Shown here piece by piece: positions 1 to 8,221 of a stretch of 52,123 nt of DNA; the first letter of the stretch is position 1; the number at the start of each line of letters is the position of its first letter. Source of the DNA: Paramicrosporidium saccamoebae (taxonomy: Eukaryota; Rozellomycota); NCBI GenBank assembly GCA_002794465.1, contig MTSL01000190.1, forward strand, positions 1 to 52,123, read 5' to 3'. The position numbers and the translations under genes are program-made. The notes below the pieces were generated by a model. It ran no database searches, was not told where the DNA came from, and saw only the letters and a program-made list of their open reading frames with translations.

Positions 1-245
1 ATAGCCAACTAATCAATCCTCCATGTCACAAAACAGTACCCACTTATGACGGTTAATCCCGACAGACATTATAGTCATATTGAGGATGGCGGCCTATAAA
101 GGCGCCACATACTAACGGATACTCTTGCGAATCAACAGGGTCCGTTTATGATTAGGGGCCCCGACCCAGTTAGTAATCCTAAAATCTAGTCATACTGGGG
201 GTGGCGGCCTGAAAGACGTCATATACTATGATATATACTTTCGTG
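1..245 (-). repeat. Two tandem copies of a dispersed ~100-bp repeat
   Basis: No gene is visible before position 281. Read on the minus strand, this stretch contains two diverged monomers of a repeat that recurs at about 8040-8160, 9855-10170 and 30965-31140. The shared marks are a GGCGCCTTTATAGG-like box (seen reversed at 92-105 and, weaker, at 207-221), followed by a CCGCCATCCT-like stretch (reversed at about 80-92 and 198-210). Further on comes a block resembling ATAAGTGGGTACTGTTT (reversed at 28-47 and 131-150). The two boxes are about 115 bp apart here. The match was made by eye. Function is unknown; no ORF or tRNA-like fold is evident. Confidence 0.6.
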
Positions 246-280
246 CGCTAAAAAACGCATTGTCATTATACAAAATCTAT

Positions 281-1342
281 TTACGGACGCCGATTCGAGG
301 ATAAATAACTCTTGCCAAACTCGTAAGCACCGACCATGATGGCACACGACGGAGTAACCTTGCCCACCCTTGGTCCAATACCTCTCGTCAATCCCGCGAA
401 TCCTTCTGTGCGCCAAATTTCCATCAAATGACTCCCGATACTCTTTGGTACATGAGATGCATCTCTATAGAGTGCAACCTGTTGACGTGTCTTGGCTACA
501 TCAAAGGGCGTGGTAAGAGAGGCGGCAATCATTCCGGATGATGCGCCAGCCATAAACGAGACCAAAAAATTGTTACTGGCAGAATCTCGAAGATGGATGT
601 TACGCCTGAAAATCGATTTAAAGTTTTCATAGCCGGCCCAGTAGAGAGCAGAAAAGGGAACATCCCGCCAGAGGGTTGGGATCAATCCACGATAAAGCGC
701 ACCAGGACCATGGTTCCTGACAGAAGAGAGGATTTCCCGCGCTACGGGGATTACTCCGCCATCCTTTCCCCGATGCTGCATTTTTGTCTTGAGTAGCTCT
801 ATTGGAGAAATCATGGTCACGGCAATTATTCTGGCAGTAGAGCCGGCAAGAAGGGGAACCGCCCAGTGGTGTATATTCGGCTGTTGAGAGATGACAGGAA
901 GTTTCTTTAGTGACTCCCGGATACTCTCATAGCCGACAAAATAGACAATCGTCGCCGGTATGGCCATCAGCAGTGTAGGAGAAAGTCCTCGCCATAGGCC
1001 GCCCAAACCTTCGTGTTGGGTAATCTTGACCACACCGTCCAACGTGCCGGTGATTGAGAGTCGTGGAACCGGACGATCAAAGACGTATAGAGTACGACAG
1101 TTACATGGCCCGACGTGGTCGTAAAAGCGCGAGCAAAATACATAGGGTGACGATACTGAGGCCGAGGCGGGCGCCTGCATACGAACTTTGATAACATCCA
1201 ACGGCGTTACAACCAACGAGGTAATAACGGCGCCGCTACTAGCCGACAGCACCTTTTCGGCCAGCTCGACGGATGCCGTGCCGCCCAGCGGCCTCAGCTC
1301 TGAGACTGACGCAAAGGGTAGAGTCACATTCTCGCCTCTCAT
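281..1342 (-). CDS. MTM1: Mitochondrial carrier, MTM1 / SLC25A39-40 type
   Basis: This is an uninterrupted 353-residue mitochondrial solute carrier of the inner membrane. It has three ~100-residue repeats, each with a PxDxxK-type signature: PLDVIK near residue 47, PIELLK near 180 and PFDVAK near 280. The N-terminal segment (SSGAVITSLVVTPLDVIKV) followed by a Cys-containing matrix loop (Cys70, Cys80, Cys82) and then GTLDGVVKI...HEG is characteristic of SLC25A39/40 and yeast Mtm1. That subfamily imports glutathione and supports mitochondrial iron and manganese handling. Vertebrate members have four loop cysteines that bind an iron-sulfur cluster; I see only three. The start ATG lies 49 bp from the divergent TTC36-like start, so the pair probably shares a promoter. 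No intron is needed. Confidence 0.85.
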   Translation of the reverse strand: MRGENVTLPFASVSELRPLGGTASVELAEKVLSASSGAVITSLVVTPLDVIKVRMQAPASASVSSPYVFCSRFYDHVGPCNCRTLYVFDRPVPRLSITGTLDGVVKITQHEGLGGLWRGLSPTLLMAIPATIVYFVGYESIRESLKKLPVISQQPNIHHWAVPLLAGSTARIIAVTMISPIELLKTKMQHRGKDGGVIPVAREILSSVRNHGPGALYRGLIPTLWRDVPFSALYWAGYENFKSIFRRNIHLRDSASNNFLVSFMAGASSGMIAASLTTPFDVAKTRQQVALYRDASHVPKSIGSHLMEIWRTEGFAGLTRGIGPRVGKVTPSCAIMVGAYEFGKSYLSSNRRP

Positions 1343-1391
1343 ACCATAAGAATCTTACTCCTGGCTTAACCAATCAGCGGAACCCAACGAC
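1343..1391. promoter_or_regulatory. 49-bp bidirectional promoter with CCAAT box
   Basis: This is the entire space between the divergent start codons of the MTM1-like and TTC36-like genes. It contains CCAATCAG at 1370-1377, the binding element of the NF-Y/HAP complex. No TATA box is evident. Both transcripts must start inside this interval or inside the opposite gene. Confidence 0.5.
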
Positions 1392-1994
1392 ATGAATACA
1401 GACGCGGAACTGTCCACTCGTGACCAGGAAATTATTGCACGTATTTTCAATCAAGGTAAGGGTGAGCTGATGTATAGAGTAAATCGGTTAGAGTTGTATG
1501 ACGTTGGTGCGAATGGGAAGGGCCAGGATGTGAGAGTTAATAGACCCTTATCCGAGACGGAAAGGAGGGCGGCCGGACTTGAAGTAGAGGCCATTAAAGC
1601 AGCAGAGGAGGACAAGGATTTTGAAAGAGCCGCACTGATACTGACCAAAGCAGTTGAGCAATGCCCCTCGTATCCATCACCGTACAATAATAGAGCCCAA
1701 GTATACCGACTCCAAAACAACCTTGACTTGGCCATTTGCGACCTTGACCGTGCCATCGCCCTTTCACAAGAATTCCCCGTCGTCCGACGTCAAGCTCTCT
1801 GTCAACGGGCGTGGATCCGGTATTCGAGAGGGGAAACTGAGGTTGCGTATAAGGATTTTGAAGCTGCAGGTAACCTAGGCGATGCAGACGCCCGTCGAAT
1901 GGCCGTCCGATGCAATCCCTATGCCCGTCTCTGTAATAATATTGTGCAAGGAATGCTTGAGCGGCTCTACTACAGTAAACACGATGAGGTGTAG
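1392..1994 (+). CDS. TTC36-like tetratricopeptide repeat protein
   Basis: Two exons (1392-1455 and 1492-1994) encode 188 residues. The protein matches the small TTC36 family: an N-terminal segment with IFN, then TPR units carrying PSPYNNRAQVYRLQ and a following AICDLDRAIALS helix pair, and a C-terminal NPYARLCN motif like the NPYAALCN of animal TTC36. The 36-nt intron (1456-1491, GTAAGG...GTTAG) is a multiple of three and has no stop, so an unspliced reading would add 12 residues. Removing it joins IFNQ to ELYDVG, which fits the family. TTC36 proteins are thought to act as co-chaperone-like adaptors; the role here is unknown. The gene is divergent from the MTM1-like carrier. Confidence 0.75.
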   Translation: MNTDAELSTRDQEIIARIFNQGKGELMYRVNRLELYDVGANGKGQDVRVNRPLSETERRAAGLEVEAIKAAEEDKDFERAALILTKAVEQCPSYPSPYNNRAQVYRLQNNLDLAICDLDRAIALSQEFPVVRRQALCQRAWIRYSRGETEVAYKDFEAAGNLGDADARRMAVRCNPYARLCNNIVQGMLERLYYSKHDEV

Positions 1995-2187
1995 TGTGTT
2001 AGGATGGAGTGGGGTGGGGTGAGGCGGGGTGTAAATTATAGTGAAATATTATAAACTACAAGTGTTAGAATCGGTCAGATTACAGGAAACGTGTTAACAG
2101 TAGTCAACACCGACAATCACTATTGGCCAATACAGTTAGTTAGTAGGAACCAAAATTTACTGAAACTCGACTGGCTCAAAGATAAAA

Positions 2188-3090
2188 CTAGTTAATCTTT
2201 TTTGCGGGGCCAGGCTTTGCAACAGACTGGCGGCCGGAAAAATAGGTACGACGCGCAAAATCCAGGAAAAGGATAATCAGATAGAATACGTAGCTGAAGG
2301 AAAAGGCAAGCGAAACCACATGACTCCAATAACCGTTGATTCCAAGCACATGGGCGAGATTGTCCTTGGGATGCGCCTGGATCGGCACACAGCCCGGAAC
2401 AAGAAGATAGCTCACGGCCAAGGGCAGACCCACGAAGAACTGTGTCAGCTGCATATAAGTCATCAGACGCTTCCATTTGGGCTGATAGCCGAAACAGGTG
2501 AGCGTGTAATAAAAGTACATGAATGTGTGGATGAACGAGTTGAAGCAAACAAACACCCACGCACCGAAAGCACGCGTGCTCGACAACATCCACATGGCAA
2601 TGATAGCGCCTGCGTGATGATAAGTCTGCAAGAAGGAGGAGGGACGACCTTTTGCCAACAAAATGGCCGTGTCGATGAGCTCATAATATTTGCTCATGTA
2701 GAAGATCCAAGTCCAGAAGCCCAGTCCATGACGGTAAGCCCATCCGCCAACATCACAGAAACTGTCATAGCAAGGACGGAAGCGAAAGCTAGCAAGCAGT
2801 AGAGGGAACACGGAGTAGAATGTGTAACCCGAGAACACGGTCAACAGTATGTTGTGGGCGACAACGGCAACTCGGAACAGAGTCCATTCCTGCTTCTTAG
2901 TTGTCTTGGTAGCGGGCGCAGGATTGGCAGCAGCACGACGAATATTGCGACGGCTAAAGTAGGTGACTACGATGGCATAGATGAGGGAGGCGGAGAAGGG
3001 CACGCGCCAGTCCAACGACCAGTTGTAGAGGGCGAGGTCCTCTGGAATATACCAGGTCATCCTCTCGACTACCCTGGTCTGCTGGGCCAT
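2188..3090 (-). CDS. ELO-family very-long-chain fatty acid elongase
   Basis: This single-exon, 300-residue multi-pass ER membrane protein belongs to the ELO family. These 3-ketoacyl-CoA synthases carry out the first step of fatty-acyl chain elongation with malonyl-CoA. Visible marks are the KYYELIDTAILLAKG segment with the family KxxExxDT motif, the histidine box in FLQTYHHAGA, and the downstream NSFIHTFMYFYY stretch (NxxxHxxMYxYY). The first His of the usual HxxHH box is Gln here (QTYHH). The C-terminus ends KKIN, a KKxx ER-retrieval signal, supporting ER residence. Chain-length specificity cannot be told from sequence alone. The gene is divergent from ASA1 with 169 bp between starts. Confidence 0.9.
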   Translation of the reverse strand: MAQQTRVVERMTWYIPEDLALYNWSLDWRVPFSASLIYAIVVTYFSRRNIRRAAANPAPATKTTKKQEWTLFRVAVVAHNILLTVFSGYTFYSVFPLLLASFRFRPCYDSFCDVGGWAYRHGLGFWTWIFYMSKYYELIDTAILLAKGRPSSFLQTYHHAGAIIAMWMLSSTRAFGAWVFVCFNSFIHTFMYFYYTLTCFGYQPKWKRLMTYMQLTQFFVGLPLAVSYLLVPGCVPIQAHPKDNLAHVLGINGYWSHVVSLAFSFSYVFYLIILFLDFARRTYFSGRQSVAKPGPAKKIN

Positions 3091-3259
3091 GAGGTGCCCA
3101 AACTTTCAACTTTTCCATATTTGTATACAGATAAAGTCGTATAATGTATTCGTTGTCGGGGGCTGGGGATATTTGGGGTGGCGGCTGGCTCATGGTCCGC
3201 ATGTAGGGTCAGCTGACATTTCAGGGTCGGATGTACCCCAGCTGGCGTCCTCACGATAA

Positions 3260-4339
3260 ATGTCGCTGGCTGAATTACGTGTGCGGAGAGAGTTGGTAGA
3301 GCCATTAGCAGTGTATCGAGGCAACACTGCCGCAGTGACAGCCTGTGCATTAATACCTCTCGGGGACGAAAACTATGTAATTACTGGGTACTATTATGGA
3401 CGTTGCGTCATGTTACAGTGATACCCATGGTCTAGTGAGAGTGTATGACCTTGCCACGTCAAAGTTTCAGAGGGAATTTAGCCTAGGCAGCGGAATTCTC
3501 TCGCTCCAGGGCAATGGTCGCAATGTCCTCTGGATACACACAAGATCAGGCCATGTATATATATTCAACAACAGTTTTGAGAAAATTAACGATATTTGCT
3601 GTGGTGGATACAGCTTTTGTAAGCTGCGCATACCAAAGAAATGCAGACTTGCTGCATTGCCTTCCACGGAAGGACCAGAACTCTTGGATATCTGGGATTT
3701 GATTGATATTAATTGTATAAGACGGTCTATTGGCGTGTCGGATGAAAAGACTGGAAATGCCATGTGCAGTTTGTGTGTGCCGCAGGGCTTGCTAGTCGGA
3801 TACGATGATGGGACATTGCGGCAATATGGCCCTGACGGAGCAGTCCTGTTGCGATTAAAATTGTTCCCTCAGACAGGTAAGCTGATTGCCTTCCTTATGA
3901 CCTCTAGTGACATGTCTAGATTATACCCCAGACTCTGACATTCTGATTGTCGGTGGTCCACAGACAGACTTGGTCATGATACAGAACTATTCCAAGCCCT
4001 CCGATCATGTCATTGTAAGGACCACGGTCTGCAATGAAGGATTTTCCGACTGTGCCATTGCCGGGAACCTCGTCATGACTGGTGGGTGGGATGGCAAGTA
4101 CGACAAGATGGATAAGCATTAATTGTAGGATTAGGATCTTTTCGGCCAAGAGTATGCAGATGCTGGGAATCATCAACTCACACAGCGACACAATCATATC
4201 GCTAAGTGTCCACAATTGTCCCGATGGCTTCCGTTCTGATCGTCGGCCATACAAGCATCATAATTTGCTATTGGCAGCCAGTCAAGACCGCATTGCAACC
4301 CTCCACTCGCTCGACTTGCTGGAAAATGCAGCAAAATAA
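3260..4339 (+). CDS. ASA1: ASA1 / GNB1L WD40-repeat protein
   Basis: Four exons (3260-3387, 3419-3876, 3908-4097, 4129-4339) separated by three introns of exactly 31 nt restore one WD-repeat frame. The order of motifs follows GNB1L/Asa1: TGDTHGLVRVYDL near the N-terminus, a LLVGYDDGTLRQYG blade, VTCLDYTPDSDILIVGG, then GGWDGKIRIFSAKSMQMLG and a final LLLAASQDRIATLHSL blade, matching the AGWDHRIRVF and AAGSKDQRISLWSL blades of human GNB1L. In yeast, Asa1 belongs to the ASTRA/TTT network that helps fold PIKK kinases. The first intron ends in CAG, unlike the TAG ends elsewhere. The stop codon lies inside AATAAA (4335-4340), and the next gene starts 12 bp later. Confidence 0.75.
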
Positions 4340-4351
4340 AGTTAAACATAT

Positions 4352-5725
4352 ATGGAGGAAATTGGCGTGCTGCATTTCCTAAAGGCGCCGAAATGGGCTG
4401 CATTGTGTCCGACAGTAGACTTGGTGGCTGTCTTGGGGGACGAATATTTGGCAGTGTATCGGTTCACTGGAAAGGTGGTTTGGAGCAGGCGAGTGGTACG
4501 GGACGCAGAAATTAAATGGAATGCAGATGGTGCTTCAAACATCAACGTGCTGAGATTGTAGGCACCTTTTTAATCTTGCGCACCGACAGTTCAGTGTGTC
4601 TATATGACAGGGAAAATGGGTGCGAGAGAGCTCTGCCAAGAGAATTTATGGACTGCAACAGCTTCGTAATGGTGCTCCACGATGGCCAGAACGTCAGCAT
4701 ACAGTAACCCATAACTGTCACTAACTCATAGGTCGTGGGATGGCATCGAGTTGGCCGCTCTTAATCACACAAAATTCCACTGTTTGCATGGCAAGTGTAT
4801 ACTCGTTGGTGCAAGCGGCGCCAATCTGGAACTTTACGAAATGACACACGTGGAGCAGTCTACTAGCAACACTACTGATCATGCAAAAGTGTTAAAGGAT
4901 ATTGAGGCGGAAATTGAGCATCTGAACGCTTGTTTCTGCAAAATTCGTGACCAAATTGTCAATTTTGGAGTCGATCAGATTGTGCAAATGTACACCACGG
5001 CTGATCAGAAATTGTTTAGTGGGTTCTCAGAGCGGGTCATGTCGTTGAATACGAGACAACAGGAGAGTCGGTATCATACCGCTCACACAGGCATCAGTTC
5101 TAATCTGAGGAGACTTAGTAAGGGACACGAGGCTGAATGCCAAGAAATGAGACGTCTTATAAGCGATCACCAGGAAGGATGGGATATTTTGGTGCTGTGG
5201 CTCAGAGGAATCCAGCAGTCAGTTCTGGCAGAAGACACGGCCAGGAAATGGCAGTCAAAATGCACCTCAACAACAATGTCCAAGGTGCTAAATATTCTTC
5301 AAAAAAGCACAGATGTGTGGAATGACCAAGTGGTGTGGCTTTGCAACCTGCTGAAAGTGTCCTTTACAGAGCCGCCGATTCGAGTGAATCTAAAGTTTAT
5401 TACCACAATTGAGGAGACTTGTGTTACAAATGTAGTTTCCGATGAACACTACATTGTGACAATCTCCGACTGCAAAATTTCTAGGGTGCACCTGTCCAGC
5501 CTAGAATCATGCAGATGGGACACGATTCAGGGATCACAGATTTTGGATGCCCACAATCTATTGTATAGTAAAGAGGAAGATTTGATCCGGCTGAACTTTG
5601 ACACTTGTGAAAGCAGTACTGTCGGTCATTGGGATTTTGCAAATGTGCCATTCACTGTTTGTTCTGCGAGAAGAACCATTTTAGCTGCTGTCGACAACCG
5701 CCTCCACGCGTTATCCATAGATTAA
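4352..5725 (+). CDS. APC4: Anaphase-promoting complex subunit 4
   Basis: Three exons (4352-4529, 4562-4703, 4732-5725) with introns of 32 and 28 nt give a protein of about 437 residues. The N-terminus has the degenerate WD40 start of APC4 (cytoplasmic dual-site shape VVWSRRVV...WNADGTFLILRTDSSVCLYD, comparable to the VWSFPP...WRPDGKLLAFALADTKKIVLCD pattern in animals). It is followed by the helical APC4 domain with GFSERVMSLNTRQQESRY, which parallels the conserved region of the family. APC4 is a scaffold of the APC/C ubiquitin ligase platform. The protein is shorter than the animal form (about 800 residues) because its C-terminal beta-propeller part is reduced. It begins 12 bp after ASA1, so both may share a transcript or use overlapping signals. 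Confidence 0.7.
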
Positions 5726-5765
5726 TGTTACCAGAGACGTGATAGTAAACTGCGATGCATTCCAT

Positions 5766-5909
5766 CATAGCATGGCGCAACTACGAATTAAAACTGTGAC
5801 ATTTTATAGCATGGCGTCACTATGGATTAAAAATGTGACCTATTATAGCATAGCATAACGACGAATTAAAACTGTGTGACATATTATAGCATGACTACGG
5901 ATCAATCGG
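5766..5909. repeat. Intergenic minisatellite, ~40-bp unit
   Basis: About 3.6 tandem copies of a 38-41 bp unit begin TATAGCATGGCG and contain AATTAAAACTGTGACAT. They start near 5766, 5806, 5845 and 5886. Copies differ by point changes and small indels. The array fills the gap between the APC4 stop and the next small gene. No coding potential is visible. Confidence 0.85.
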
Positions 5910-6029
5910 GGTTTTCGATATATGCAGTCCTTATTGCTACGTAAGGGTTCACAACGGACCAAAACCGCACGGATCAAAGACCCCCGTTTTTATTATAAAC
6001 CAATTTCGTATCTTCCGGTCGGTGTTTCA

Positions 6030-6270
6030 ATGTCATCCATCTGGACAAAGTTCCGAGTCGACCCCGCCGTGGTGCTCGCTCGTCAGCGCGAATACCTTGT
6101 ACAATACTTTAATGGTCTAACGGTAGAAACCATCTCCATACCCGCTGTTCATGCGCACACCCTTTCGTCGCTACACGTTTGCAGGGTATTGCGTATTTCT
6201 GGTCGGTTTAATGGGGTTTAATGGCTATGCCGTATATGCCCTTCTCACAGTACCACGGGAATTATGCTAA
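6030..6270 (+). CDS. Small single-pass membrane protein, possibly COX7-like
   Basis: A two-exon reading (6030-6098, 6127-6270) with a 28-nt intron (6099-6126, GTACAA...CTAACGGTAG) gives 70 residues. The N-terminus is basic/amphipathic (MSSIWTKFRVDPAVVLARQ), followed by a P-F/R-rich linker (LFMRTPFRRYTF) and one transmembrane helix (GYCVFLVGLMGFNGYAVYA). Size and layout resemble small subunits of mitochondrial inner-membrane complexes. The RQxxYL...PLFxRxPxxR pattern recalls fungal cytochrome oxidase subunit 7, but I do not consider that proven. The splice model is favoured because it uses the same intron size and TAG end as the other genes here and yields a clean membrane helix. Confidence 0.5.
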
Positions 6271-6441
6271 TAGTTTAGGGGAAGTATAACAAGGAGTAGT
6301 CAATAAATGTGCGTCGTAGTGGATTTATGATGCAGTGGACTGATTGACGCATTATTTATTGCCAGTCGCCTCTAGTTGGTGTACATTAATGCCTCACTTG
6401 CGAGGCACAAAACCGTCAAAGCTCCACTACAAAACAGGTTA

Positions 6442-7959
6442 TTAATAGCTGCGCGCAAAGAGTGTCCATCGCTTGGAGGGCCGACTGCAGGCTGGACAGG
6501 AGAGGTTGGAGAGGATTTCAAAGGGCTGCTCAAACGGTATGCAGAGACATTTGGCACCGGCAATTGCTTGCTCACTTGTGCGCTCTTTAATAGATCGCTC
6601 ACAGGAGGCCTCTTCACACCATGGAATCATGCACATTTTGCCAGCAGCAAGTGCTTGGGTGACAGTGTCCCAATTGGTGGCAGGGATGATACTTTCCAAG
6701 TATTTTTTACGCGCCTTGCTCAACATGCCGTTGTGGATAGACTCCAACTGTAATGTTACAATATTTACAAGATCTGACTTTAACATCCTGCCCTTTGTTC
6801 CATCATATCGCACTGCGTATGAATATGCCTCTGAATCCAACTCTTTTGGCCCGACTTCTATGCGAAGGGGAACACCCTTTAGCTCCCAATGACTAAACTT
6901 CCATCCTGGAGTCTGATTTTCTGCCAAATCTGCCATCGTTCGAATGCCACCAGCATTCAATTGTGCAGCAATTGTCTGACACTCCTGTCTGATACGATTG
7001 GAGATGGCAGAATCGGTCCTGGTTGTGATTCCCACAGGTAACACGACCACTTGGGTTGTAGCAACTCTTGGTGGCAATACCATGCCTTGATCGTCGCCAT
7101 GAACCATGGCCATGACGCCAATCGATCTCGTAGTGAATCCCCATGAATTTTGCCAAGCATACTGCAATTGTCCCTTGCCGTCCTCGAATTTAATGTCAAA
7201 CATTCGTGAAAAATTCTGTCCCAATCCATGGGACGTTGCTCCTTGAATCGCCCGTCCAGCCTCAGGGATAAATGCCTCTACTGTGGTGGTGTATTCTGCG
7301 CCGGCAAATTTCTCCGTTTCTGATTTGACGCCCTCCATGACCGGAACTGCCAGCATCTCCTCAAACACTCGTCGATAGAGTCCCAAAATGTCCCTCACCT
7401 CTGCATCCGCTTCTTCTCTTGAAGCAAAGGCAGAATGTCCCTCTTGCCAGAGAAATTCTCGTGACCGGATGAGCGGCTGGGGGTTCTTAAATTCCCACCG
7501 AACCACATTGCACCATTGGTTCAGTCTAAGTGGGAGGTCCCTCCATGTCTTTATCCACCGTGAATATGCCGGATAAATGGCAGTCTCTGAGGTCGGTCTA
7601 ACCGCCAATCTCACATTCAATGGCGCGTCACCAGCATGAGTCACCCAAGCCACTTCTGGAGAGAATCCTTCAAGGTGAGCTTGCTCGCGTTGAATGGCCG
7701 GTTCCGGGATGAGAAGGGGAAAGTAGGAATCCTGGATGCCACGAGATTTAAATTCGGTATTCATAAAGGCCTGAATATGGGCCCATATGGCGTATCCCCA
7801 AGGACGGAGAATATAGCACCCACTGACGTCGGAGTAGTCCAGCATCTCTGACCGTATCAAACTCTGTGTATACCATTGCGAAAAGTCGTCCCGTTTAGCG
7901 ACTGTAAGACCCAGCTCCTTGGCCTTGATGGCTTGATACAGCCGAACACTGATGCGCAT
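6442..7959 (-). CDS. Prolyl-tRNA synthetase, copy 1 (possibly mitochondrial)
   Basis: This single-exon 505-residue class II synthetase is of the eukaryote/archaeal ProRS type. It attaches proline to tRNA-Pro. Visible marks are a TSETAIYPAYSRW segment, motif 2 in RWEFKNPQPLIRSREFLW, the proline-pocket GATSHGLGQNFS, motif 3 in GDDQGMVLPPRVA, and a C-terminal zinc-binding domain with cysteines in PWCEEASCE and CPAC ending FARSY. No N-terminal YbaK-like or EPRS extension is present. Compared with copy 2 it has a slightly longer start (MRISVRLYQAIKAKELG) that is rich in basic and hydrophobic residues and lacks acidic residues for 14 positions, like a short mitochondrial targeting helix. It lies in tandem with copy 2, 262 bp apart, and is clearly diverged from it. 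Confidence 0.9.
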   Translation of the reverse strand: MRISVRLYQAIKAKELGLTVAKRDDFSQWYTQSLIRSEMLDYSDVSGCYILRPWGYAIWAHIQAFMNTEFKSRGIQDSYFPLLIPEPAIQREQAHLEGFSPEVAWVTHAGDAPLNVRLAVRPTSETAIYPAYSRWIKTWRDLPLRLNQWCNVVRWEFKNPQPLIRSREFLWQEGHSAFASREEADAEVRDILGLYRRVFEEMLAVPVMEGVKSETEKFAGAEYTTTVEAFIPEAGRAIQGATSHGLGQNFSRMFDIKFEDGKGQLQYAWQNSWGFTTRSIGVMAMVHGDDQGMVLPPRVATTQVVVLPVGITTRTDSAISNRIRQECQTIAAQLNAGGIRTMADLAENQTPGWKFSHWELKGVPLRIEVGPKELDSEAYSYAVRYDGTKGRMLKSDLVNIVTLQLESIHNGMLSKARKKYLESIIPATNWDTVTQALAAGKMCMIPWCEEASCERSIKERTSEQAIAGAKCLCIPFEQPFEILSNLSCPACSRPSKRWTLFARSY

Positions 7960-8039
7960 AATAGTTTATTATTTTTAGGATGTTAAAGAGTAAAGGTGTG
8001 AGGCTTGAGTCATTCATTAGTAATGACTGGGGAGTTTCG

Positions 8040-8160
8040 ATCCGTAAATATTCTGTTGAACGAACGGAACTCGTGGATTGTGGGATCGCTATCTGGATTA
8101 CCAATTAGAAGCGGGTACTGTTCAACACAATGTATTTATAATCGCCACAAAAGACTCTTT
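8040..8160 (+). repeat. Dispersed ~100-bp repeat, single diverged copy
   Basis: This copy sits between the two prolyl-tRNA synthetase genes. The stretch near 8078-8150 has GTGGGATCGCTATCTGG, then ACCAATTAGAAGCGGGTACT and TTTATAATCGCC. It lines up with the block at 10000-10080 (GTGGGAACGCTATCTGG, ACCAATAATAAGTGGATGCT, TTTATAGAGGTCG). This is the most degraded copy in the window. Confidence 0.6.
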
Positions 8161-8221
8161 ATTAGACTCCATGGTTTCCTGAGTTGCTGATTCGTTGTAT
8201 CGGTTCTTTGCCGTTGCAAGC

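Noticed and set aside
3260-5725. ASA1 and APC4 as a single WD40 gene
   Set aside because: A stop with AATAAA lies between them, no intron of the local type can bridge the gap, and each part aligns from its own start with a distinct family.
6115-6184. 70-nt intron in the small gene at 6030-6270
   Set aside because: It would be the only such length, would end in GCAG and lacks a near-3' branch site. The 28-nt alternative fits the local intron type and gives a longer sensible protein.
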